Source of the DNA: Porogramme epimiltina
Taxonomy: Eukaryota > Basidiomycota > Agaricomycetes > Polyporales > Polyporaceae
DNA: 29,919 nucleotides
Direction of reading: 5' to 3'
NCBI GenBank assembly: GCA_900155495.1
Contig: FTLJ01000479.1
Coordinates: 1-29,919 of the forward strand
Position numbers and translations under genes: made by a program. This document shows, in pieces, positions 1-9,591 of this stretch. The stretch's first letter is position 1. Every line of letters begins with the position of its first letter. The notes under the pieces are model-generated. The model was not told where the DNA came from. It made no database searches and saw nothing but the letters and a program-made list of their open reading frames with translations.

Positions 1-2
1 CC

Positions 3-155
3 GTCCCGCCCTCGCAGCCCCCCGCCGCACCCGCCGCACCGCGCGCGCGTCCGAGGCACGCGTCCCCCGCTCTCCCGCGGCGCCCGACGCGTTTCGACCG
101 CCACGACCCCCCAAGCTCCGGCGTCTCCCCGGGGTCTCAACATTCCCCGAACTAA
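3..155 (+). CDS. Probable 3' end of a gene entering from the left edge (partial)
   Basis: The frame beginning at base 3 is open from the window edge to a TAA at 153-155, giving about 50 residues rich in Pro, Ala, Arg and Ser and ending in ...SPGSQHSPN. About 41 of 50 codons end in G or C, but the whole segment is GC-rich, so this is weak evidence. An AATAAA on the plus strand at 265-270, about 110 bases past the stop, suits a polyadenylation signal for a plus-strand gene. If real, it is convergent with the TOR gene, whose stop lies only 174 bases further on. No domain is visible in the part present, so no function can be given. It could equally be stop-poor noncoding DNA. Confidence 0.35.
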   Translation, partial: VPPSQPPAAPAAPRARPRHASPALPRRPTRFDRHDPPSSGVSPGSQHSPN

Positions 156-264
156 ACGCTCCGCCGCCACACCCCGCTCGTCGCGACCTCGGTCATGGCA
201 AATGCTATGGTACATTTCATAACGTAGACTAGATAGCGAAGACCGTCCCAGCGTGAGCGTATAC

Positions 265-270
265 AATAAA
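265..270 (+). promoter_or_regulatory. Possible polyadenylation signal AATAAA for the left-edge plus-strand gene
   Basis: An AATAAA hexamer lies in a locally AT-richer stretch (about 195-290) between the putative stop at 155 and the TOR stop at 329. It would serve the partial plus-strand gene. The short gap implies that the two convergent transcripts overlap or nearly touch. I saw no AATAAA for TOR on the minus strand before the window edge. Confidence 0.35.
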
Positions 271-328
271 ACATCGAGAGCATGTAGAGTATCCCAAAGC
301 GCGCCTCCCACAGCCGCAGCCGAACTCG

Positions 329-3300
329 TTACCAGAATGCACACCTGCCGGCATCCCATTGCGTTAGCGCAGTTCCGGTGGTCAGGAAGGCGGGGTACAA
401 CGCACCATCCGGAGAAGCACTGGCAGAGGTTCTCTAGTGACGTCGCCTGCAGGATGAGCTTGTCCACCTGCTCCGGCACCGTGAGCGGGGACTCCGTAAA
501 GTCCTTCCCTGGAACAAGCACAATCGGCGTGAGCACTCAATTCAGCGGGCGTGCGCGACCGCGGGCCCGAAGCCAGGGACCACGACCGCGGCGCGGGGGC
601 GGGGGCGGGACCAATGACGTACCAGTGAGCTTATCTTGGACGCGTCTATACACGAACAGCGCACGCTCGTTCCGGACTTCCTGGTCCTCTGTGTGCGTGT
701 GCGCGCCCCTCTCGTCAGTCCCCAATCGCGATCTCGAACCGTATCGTGGCGCAATCTCGGAACGCACCGTTCAGGATCTCGCTCTCGTCCGCCTTGAGCT
801 TCCGGATCGGCCCCGCGGCGTACGCCGCCGTCCGCGCCAGGTCCGCCCCACGCCCGCTGTCGCCTAAAAAACCGAGCGTCAGCACGCGTCCCTTTTCCCA
901 TACCCCTCCATATGAGGGCCCCAGGAGAAGCCGGGGGGCGCTCGACGGGGACACATGGGGGCACCACGGCGACCGCGGGCTGCAGGGATGGGTACGCACC
1001 GTCTCCGCGCCTTGCGTCGAGCTCGGGCTGCATCAGGCGCCAGTTGATGAGCGGGTCGTACACGAACGCCTCGAGCACGGCCATGAGCGACTCCTTGTTG
1101 TCTCGCAGGACCTTCATGCTGATCTCGCACGTGTTCCGGAAGCTGCCCTCGATCCCGCTCACCTCCATCGCGTGCGTGAGCATGCGCGTCAGGCGGAACG
1201 GGATCTTCTCGGGGAACTTCTCGCGGTGCATCGCGACCTCGAAGCAGTCCCCAAAGTCGATGTGCACGAGCTTCCCCGTGTTGCGCTCGAGCATCATGTT
1301 CGACGGGTGTCTGTCGCCCAGCCCGAGGATGTGCCCCACCATGCTGTTCACCGCGAGCGAACGCGTGTACGTCGCCCGCCGCTCGAGCCAGTGCTCCGAG
1401 TTCAGACTCTTCAGCCAGAGCACCCGGTAGAGGTCTTGCCCCGTTGTGTTCTCGAGCGCGTATTCGAACACCTCGATCTTCTGCAGCAGGATCAGATTCT
1501 CGTAGTCCGGGGCCATCTGCTCCGGGGTTAGCCCGTGTGTACGCTGCGGAAATAACGCCACTCGCCTGCAGCATCAACCTGTACTCGATGTTGAGCAGCA
1601 CCTTCCTCGACTCTCGGTAGTCCCGAACAAGCACGTGTAGCGTATCGCTGTCCTTGACCCATCCGCTGAGACCTGCATTGGGCGCCAGGGGAATGACGGG
1701 GAACCTCTGTATGTGCAGGCGCCTCTTGAAACAGTCCGTATCCACCGACAGGAGGCCGTTGACGAGACTGAACAGCTGCATGACTCGTTCGTCTTGTCGC
1801 AAGTCTTCGTGTCCCTTGAGACAAAACTGGTAGTCGTTGCCGTCGCTTCCCTTGATGGTCAACCGACGTGGTCGTTGCTTGGACGAGATGACGGAGAGCT
1901 TAGGGGCGAAGCTCGCGATCTTGATGACGGGTTTCCCGCTCTGGTATTTGCCTGTTGTAACGCTTTTAGCAACGTGTGAAACGATGGATGAAGTTGTGCA
2001 ACATACCCGGAACTGCGAGCTCAAGGCCGCGCGCTTTCAGAAGCTCGGGAGAAACGTACTGGAGATCGAGCGTAGTCAACTGCGGCAGTTGCTTCTCGAT
2101 TCTCTTGAACACCTGGATCGGAAGGCGTCAACGAGACTCGCACTAGCCATATCTGACAACGACGCACCCCATAGTAGATCTCCCACGCCTTCTCCAGGTC
2201 GCGCTTCTCCCCGTACTTCTCGAACCGCGAGCACGCCTCCTTCGCTTCGTGCAGATCCCGGCCGAAGACTTGCGTGAACGAGATCTCGCGCGCAGTTTGA
2301 GGGCCCTGAGAAGGTTCTTATCAGCGGCGAGCTAAAGGACATGACATGATTCTCACCGCTTTCAACATCTTGTGCAGAGGGTCCAGATACGCAATCATGC
2401 CCATCGGGTTGTGGTCAGTAAAGTAGAGCCGGGAGGCTTCTTCGAGGCCCTCATGCCACAATTCGTGCCAGAGGATGGCGACACGGATGAGCTCATGGCT
2501 GACCAGGAGCGCTTGCTCGACGATGATCGGACTGTGCTCCCGCATCCGGTCCATGATGTTGAGCGCAGCACCACTGCGCGCCACACTCGACGACTTCGAG
2601 GCGACGGTGAGGGGGTAGACGAGAGCCTGGGGGTGGTGCTTTCCGACTTCGGTGAGGAGGTTGTCGATATTACGTCGGATGTTAGGGCTCGGGGTCTGAA
2701 TACGAGCGATGATCTAGGCGAGCGAGGGTTAGCGTAAGGGGCATTGAAGTTCAGGAAAGCTATCCTTACTTGAGGGATGACTTCCAACCACGTGTCGATT
2801 TCGATGTCGGTGAAGCCGCTGCTCATGGCATGACTCACATCCGTGTGGTCGCCAAACTTGAACCAGAGCGTGAGAAGCCGCAGCGTGTCCTGGAGAGCGT
2901 TCTCACTCCTCAATGAGATGGAGCGGAAGAACCCTACATACTGAGATGAGTATATGCACTCTAATGGGGTGAACAACAACTCACCGTTGACGGACGAAAC
3001 GATGTGCGCTGCCAGTTCTTGGCCGGGTTTGCCGTCGTTCATCTTATGGTATTGCTTGTCCTCCAAGAACGCGACAACCTCGAAATTGGCCAACGCCCAG
3101 GTGTGCCACGCCTTGTACCATGAGGAATCGTAGTGGGTCGCCAGGTAATATGACTGCAGGATATCCTTGATATTTCGCTGTGATCCCACTGTCAGCAGAG
3201 CTCCTCAGCCGATAACACCGCCCTACTCACCCCGTCCCATTCTTCCTTGAGTGCGAACTGCCACTCTCCCAGCTTGAAGTAGCATCGTGCGAGAAGGCGC

Positions 3301-6300
3301 GAGAGTTCCGCCAGTTTGCCAGTTCCGGAGGGTTCTGTCCTGGCGGGTGTGTTACTTTGAATGTCCCGAGCTAATTTCGTAGAGAAGTCGCGAAGGTAAG
3401 CGAGGGTGTCTCTCTGGTCTCCTTTTGCCCAGTTGCACTTGAGGTGCGCGTAAATAACCATGGGCGGAGCCTTGGAGTACTGCTGCTCGCGAGATTGAGC
3501 CAGCTGACACACACGCATAAGTATCTTCCCTTCCCATAATATGACAGACTGCAGCACTTACCCTGTCGGGATAGAGCAAGGAGTCGATAGTCTTCTCGGC
3601 CAAGAACATGCGGTCCGACTTGCGGCAAAGATTGGCGAACTTTATCCACATGACGGCATCGTCTTCGGGGGACAGTACTAGAGCGCGAACTTGAAGAATG
3701 CGCTGCCACACTTCGACGTCTGGCTGGCATCCTTGTAACCTATGTTTCACTAGTGAGAAGGCATGAAATAACGAGATCATTGATAGCGCACCTCTTCATC
3801 CAAGTCTTTCTCATCACAGCTTGACGCTCTGGCTGGTCAGCATGTTGCTTGTAGTTGACGATCTCCTCAAGTTCCGATAGCATTTGAGCGCGAACCATTG
3901 TGCTACAGCAGTTTCAGTGTCGTTGAGTTGACCAAATAGTGGCAAAATACTCACTTGTACGACCGTCCGTAGCTCTCACCAACCAACGAGGTCAACTCTG
4001 GATCGAGGAGATCCCGTGCCTTCGCGATTTGGGCCATTGCCTTCGGGAACTGGTTCTGGTGCACGGCCAGGATGGCACGGTAGAACGGCCGGTCGGCTGA
4101 GTCTGGTTTCATCGTCTGGATGTAGTTGTCCATCGACTCCCAGTCGTTGAGCGCCCACGCCGCTGCCGCAGCCATTGGTGCAACCTCGCGTCGATCGTCG
4201 ATGTTTGCGCTCGACCAGTGCTCTTCGACGTGCTTTGCGAGCTGGTCCCACTCTCCTAGCGCATGGAGACACTTCATGCGGCCGATTGCGATCTCCGGTG
4301 CATTGGGGTCTTCATTCGCACGCTTCTCGTACGTCTGGAGGGCTTCTTGCCATCGGCCAAGACGCTCATACCACTCTTCATGCTTGCTGACATCGTACTG
4401 CTCGCGTGCTATGAGGAGGGTGCCCCATGCTGCGTCGTGTTGCTGCAACTTGGAGTTGATGCTGATGAGGGCTTCGATGATCGTAGGCGACGTTTCGGTG
4501 AAGAATTCAAGCTCCTTGTAGTGCAGAGCCTTGGCATACGCGTGGAATTTCATCGCATACTCGCCGAGCGTGCGGTTCTCGATGGGGAGTCCCTTCTCCT
4601 CGTGCTCCATGAACTCGGCCAAATTGAGCAGTCGGTGTACCAGCTCGGAGGGGGCTGTACTGGAGGTGATCGCGTACTCGATGGAGCGAACGAGATCCTC
4701 CTGTGTGCGAACGCGCTCGTATGTTAGCCGGGGCTACGACGAGGTGGAAAGATGTGAAGCGAACCTGGTACTGGTCGTAAAGCTCGCCCCAGCAGGAGAC
4801 AAACGCGGCGTTGAAGAGCTCCCTCGCGAGAGGCTGGTGAACGTCCACCAAGCTCATACATGCACGGAGGGCATGTGAAGGAGACTCTCGCATAAACTCG
4901 ACTGAGAGTCTCTGGATCCAGTCGAGCCACTCCTCTTTGGTTGCAACCTGCGAAACATCCCAGGCCTGCTTCAAATGCTGCTGGTTGACTGCGAGCTTTG
5001 TGGCTTCCGCAGGGGCCTGGTACTCGGCGGCCTTGGAACTGTCGCCGCCGCTTATTGCCCACATGCTATCAGTAGGGTACCAAAACGAAATCAGAGGGAT
5101 CACCTACAGGTCGGGAGCCGAAGAGTCCTGCGGGAGTCGCTCGCCCTTCAGAAGTTTCTCGATGAGGTTCTCATACCGAAGATGAGAGATGCGGTTTCTC
5201 GTCAAAGTCTATCGATGATTAGCATGTCTGCATCGTGTCCCGGGAGCGATCAAAGCATACCTTGCGGATAGTGGGGTGGAAGATAGCGAAGTCGGACCCG
5301 AGCTGGATCATCAAAGCGCACAACGTGTCTAGAACAGCCATCCTCAACTCGTTGTTCGGCTGGTTCATTACGCGCACAAGTGGGTGGATGATGCGTGAGG
5401 CGTGGTCGGAAAAGTTGACGCGGTGAGTGAGACCCTCAATGGTTTGGATTGCCTTCTTCCGGAGCTGCACGCTCGCGTCCTGGCGTTCATATGTCTTGAC
5501 GATGAGCGGGATGACGAGTTGGAGATACTCCTCGATGTTTGCGCCAAACGTGAGGAAAGCGTCGAAGATCTTCTGCAGAGTCATTCCAATTTTGTCGTTC
5601 ATCTCCCCTTCAAAAACTTTGAGGATGGGAGGTAGAATCATGGGGATGAACGGCTTGAATTCGGCGTCGAGGGCCTTTCCGAGCGATTCAACCAGGGCCA
5701 TAAGCGGGAGCTGGAGGAGAGGATTGTCCCACAGGTCTTGCACCAGCCTGAAAATATCCGTGGTGTGGTTTCGGACGTGTTGCTTGATGATGCCCACCAG
5801 GATCGCCAGCTGTTCTAAATGGAAAACTTGAACTCGAGACGCCGATGTTCTTGCTACAGCGGCGAATGCAGGGATGATCTACGTATTGTTAATAACTAAC
5901 TACGCGTAGATGACGCATATATCTCACCTGAGGCAGGAAGGTCACACATTTCAAGCCTTGAGTCTTGAAGATCGACATGATCGCCTCGATGACCTTGTGG
6001 TGTTGATTGCTCAGTGACTGGTCATTCAGCACATTCAGGAGCGAGTTGATAACCACGGTCTGGTAGTAGTCGTCCGAAGCAGTCGGTGCGCCGGTGAGGT
6101 TCCGTGAGGCTGCACTAGCGAGACTTGAGGACACCTCGTTCGCCGTCTCTTCTTCATGTTTGATCTTGCGTCGATACGGGTCCAGTGCTCCCAGGATACC
6201 GAGGACCTTGATCACTTCGCGCCTGACCGTCTGACTAAGTTCCGTGCGCAAAATCCGGCTGAGAATCTGCAGCAACTGGGGGTATTCCACGAGAGGGGCG

Positions 6301-9214
6301 ATAACATATCCCGTGCTAGAACAAAGTTGCCCCAGGGTGTGCAATGCGGCGTCACGCTTCTGTAGCGAAGGGTCCGCGAGCTTGACGATGATGACCTGCA
6401 TAAGGTCCGGGACGTTGGGCATGACGTCCTCGCCGCCGACACAGGCAAGCTCCCCGAGACACATAAGGATATTTGCGGAGACCGTTGGGTTAGGGTCGCT
6501 TGCTTTCGGCAATAACACTCGGAGCATCGGGATGGCGTAAGGCTTGATAAGTCGCTGGGTTGCGTTTACAAAGAGGGTGAGAAGACGCGTGCACTCTTCG
6601 CGATTCCGGCTGCATGAAAAAAGGTCAATAAGGTGAATACACAAATACACAGGAACTCCACGGCGTACGTGACTGTTGAGTATTCCAGCTCGGTCATAAG
6701 CTGGATGAGCGCCTTGCGCAGTGAAGGCATCACGTATGCTGGGTTGTGCATGGCGAGGCGACCGATCAAATTGACAGCTGTCACCCTGTTCTGGAACACC
6801 TCGTCGTTCACGGCGATAAACAAAGAACGAACGTTCTCCGCCTGAGCAAGATGCTTGTCAAAGCGTTCGTGCAGTGACGAAAGAACCGTCTGTCGGATGC
6901 TGGAATCTGGGTAGAACGTAAGACATCTACATAGAACTGATTGTGAACATTCACACCTGGATCGGCGATAGCCACCGTGAGCAGTTTATCGATGACATCG
7001 CTGATGATCTCAATAGAATGATTGCTGGCCTGGTAGCATATTGGGTCCCGGACAAAAAGTCGACAGCACGTTAATGCCGCCGCTCGCCTAACTTCGGGGT
7101 GATCCTGATCGAGGTATGGAAGAGCACATTCGTGAACGAACTCATTTAGAATATGGCCTGTTGAGAGTGTGAGCTTCAATGCTATCGCTGAAACGCTGAA
7201 GGAAGTACCGCTAAAGTCAAATGTGTGGAGAGTCGTAAGGGCCAGCGTGAGGATTTCAGGGCCTCTCGACGAGTTTGCGCCCTCGATCGGAATGGCCTCC
7301 TTACTCGCATTAGTTGAGTCACCACGAAGTAACGATGGCGGCGCGCCGAGAGGCTTGTAACTGTGGCCGCTGAGGATCGTTGACAAGAGGTCTAGGAGTC
7401 GATCTGTTCCGGGTCTACATGAGCTTCTTGTGTGAGCGACCTTTGTTTTTCACTCACCCTGAATAGTCTTCAGCAGAGGGGGGATGTGCGTGGCGATAGC
7501 GACGAGCGCCTGCCGCAAAGGTTCGCTCAACCCACATCCGAACATGAGCTCCAGCTGATCGTGTAGCAACTTCGTCAAATTGGGGCCGACAGCCTGCGCG
7601 AGCATGCCGACACATTGGAATATCGGCTCCTCTGAAGGTGCATTCTTCTTCCTGTAACATTTAATCAGATGGATGAGTTATTCGTCGAAAAGGGAGCTGA
7701 CCCTCTTGACTGCAATCCCAGCTTGACATGCGCCATAATCGATTCGAGGAAGGGCTTCATTTCGCTCCCCACCGCGACGGCTACATGGCCAATAGCAATA
7801 AAGGCCACCGATCGCTCGTTATTCTTATCAAGCTGAGTGAGCAGATGGGCCATCGCTTTATGTAGGAAGTGCTCGGAGAATGACTGGGTATCATAAACTG
7901 CTAGAGTGGGGATGAGGGTGATGACCATCTTTCGTACGACGGGCTCGCGATGAGTCTTGAAGGAGAGAATCTGCTCCGCGGCATCCAGGAAATTCTCTTT
8001 CATGAACTATCGCGGCAGAGAAGTCAGTAGTGGTCGACCACCTGCACTGAGAACCTACCATGCCGCCATGCAGTAACAGCTCACGGTATGTTAACAGTGA
8101 ACCGTGTATCGCCTCAACCTGCGACATCTTCAGACCCATCTGCGCGTCCTGCAGAATTTTGAGCAGGAAAGGGCTCCTTGTTTGTCGCTCGCGCTGTGTG
8201 ATAATCTCTAGACATGCAGCAAGCAGCTCAGCCGCGCTCTCCCGTACGATGTTGCGGGGGTCACGTAATGGGACAAGTATCTTGTCAAACACGAGCCCGA
8301 TATGCTGGTGGAAGTATGCGGGGCTGTTGCGAGCAAGCTCCTTCAGGATGAGGACGCCGGCATGTCGTCCTTGCTCCGACTTCTGCTCCTTGTCTGCTTG
8401 AAGGAGTTCTACCGCGGCTTGCACCTCGAAGTCCATAAAGAAGTCGCCAAACCCTGCCCCGCTGATCTCCGCAATATGTCCCAGAGTTTTTGAGGCGGCG
8501 AGCATGACATTGATATCGGGGTCTGGGAGAAGTGTCTTGACATAGTTGTAGAGCCGGAAGAGATTGGTCTTGGGGTCAATCTCGCCTTCCACCTTCACGA
8601 GATGGTCTGCACGAAATCCACATGTTAACACCAAGAGAAACTACTTTTGAGGCAACGGTACACAAGGCACGGTATCCGTTGTGGGCGTGCGGCGGTGACC
8701 GGCATAACGGGCTGAAGCGTCTGTGTCGCCTCGCATCAATGTAGTAGCACGGCGAGAACAGGACGAAAATACGACCCGTAGCAATAGCATTGTGAACATA
8801 GGTGGCGTTCGCAATGAGACGAAATAGCCACGCCTCACGACATAGACGGCCCGTTATGACCGTGATCACCAGGTGGGACTTGTGTGCCATACCATCTTAT
8901 ACGTCCGCAACCCCGTCAAATCATGTAAAGACGCACCAATGGCTAAGATTCCTCCCAACTTCTCCACAGGTGTCTGGCTGTGCACAAGCTCAAAAATCTT
9001 GGCGATGAGCTCTTCCCATAGCTTGGCTATTCCGTCCGAGGAGAGTTCCGGTATAGCATTTGAAACCTGGGGTGTGTCAGAAAGAGAAATACAGCAGTGT
9101 GGCACAACATACATAACGCTGCAGTTCATAAGCGGCTTGGGCACGGACATCGGCGTTTCTGTTCTTGAGGCCCTGGAATAGTTGGTCGAGGACGTCGGCG
9201 TGAGAGGAGGCCAT
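329..9214 (-). CDS. TOR1: Serine/threonine-protein kinase TOR (target of rapamycin), complete, 26 exons
   Basis: PIKK-family kinase, catalytic core of TORC1/TORC2, coupling nutrients to growth. My model has 26 exons: 9214-9113, 9066-8937, 8606-8059, 8006-7702, 7651-7458, 7403-6957, 6906-6651, 6609-5928, 5878-5261, 5208-5108, 5065-4765, 4700-3955, 3902-3792, 3739-3562, 3503-3231, 3177-2985, 2933-2770, 2713-2357, 2305-2168, 2112-2007, 1951-1566, 1516-1000, 863-768, 688-623, 508-406, 344-329. These sum to 7134 nt (2377 aa, usual for fungal TOR) with all phases consistent. HEAT repeats fill about 1-1230 and FAT about 1270-1830. FRB (from about 1854) keeps Ser1877, Phe1881 and Trp1943, equivalent to human S2035, F2039 and W2101, so rapamycin-FKBP12 binding is predicted. 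The kinase domain has Lys2029 ([10 protein letters not shown]), Asp2180 (GLGDRHPSN) and Asp2199 (HIDFGD). FATC ends [13 protein letters not shown]. The start is ATG in GCCATGG context. Oddities: a GC-AG intron, a 16-nt last exon and a 330-nt second intron. Confidence 0.96.
1517..1565 (-). other. GC-AG intron (intron 21) inside the TOR kinase-domain coding region
   Basis: Protein alignment to TOR requires ...YRLMLQ to join MAPDYENL. The only frame-preserving join uses a donor reading CAG|GCGAGT, with GC instead of GT, and an acceptor GAGCAG. The 49-nt intron carries GGCTAAC, a good fungal branch site, 15 bases before its end. No nearby GT donor keeps the frame. Confidence 0.8.
8607..8936 (-). 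other. Unusually long (330 bp) second intron of TOR
   Basis: Exon 2 ends ...GGILAI and exon 3 begins within [11 protein letters not shown]. Joining ATTG|GTGCGT to GTGCAG|ACC restores the frame with a plausible protein. The intervening 330 bases contain stops in the exon-2 frame. I see no conserved exon inside. At 330 bp it is more than five times the 41-64 bp typical of this gene. I found no clear snoRNA boxes by eye. A small cryptic exon cannot be excluded. Confidence 0.7.
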
Positions 9215-9591
9215 GGCGGATGGTATGGAGTCGCCACTTCCTGCGCCGGCCGCGCAGGGTAAGGAGGGGTAGGGGGTGACTAGGTGGAGGGAGCTTTAGA
9301 CGAGCGAGCACTTGGACTTAGTCGCTCTGGAGTCTGCACAGCGACCCGGACCCGGACCAAGGACGCGTAGTCGCACGTGGCCTGGCTGATTAGATTGGCA
9401 TTGGTAGATCTCATCTCTCACCACTGCGTCATTGGCCCCGAGCGTGCGCAGGCCGCAGGCGGCGGGCCCGGGCAGCCTACTGTAGTCCAGTCCTTAGGAG
9501 TCAGTCCAACTCCTACTTATTCAGCCGCCACCCCCACCTAGAGTCGCTCTTCCCCCCTTAGGCCCGTCCCACCGCCAACACCCACGTCACC
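9215..9591. promoter_or_regulatory. Divergent intergenic promoter region shared by TOR and the F-box/RCC1 gene
   Basis: These 377 bases separate the two start codons of genes transcribed outward. No ORF bridges them. Visible candidate sites are an E-box CACGTG at 9374-9379, an inverted CCAAT box (ATTGG) at 9431-9435 preceded by GCGTC, and a GAGTCA Gcn4-like half-site near 9500. A pyrimidine-rich stretch (about 9528-9565) lies just before the plus-strand start, typical of fungal transcription start regions. These sites are pattern matches only. Confidence 0.7.

Noticed and set aside
2961..2984. 24-nt intron alternative GTGAGT...TTAG in TOR exon 16
   Set aside because: It is too short for spliceosomal removal and leaves a nonhomologous insert; the 51-nt version restores the expected join to FFRSIS.
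8641..8838. 65-codon minus frame inside the second TOR intron
   Set aside because: It is not in phase with the flanking exons and has no similarity to TOR; treated as intronic.
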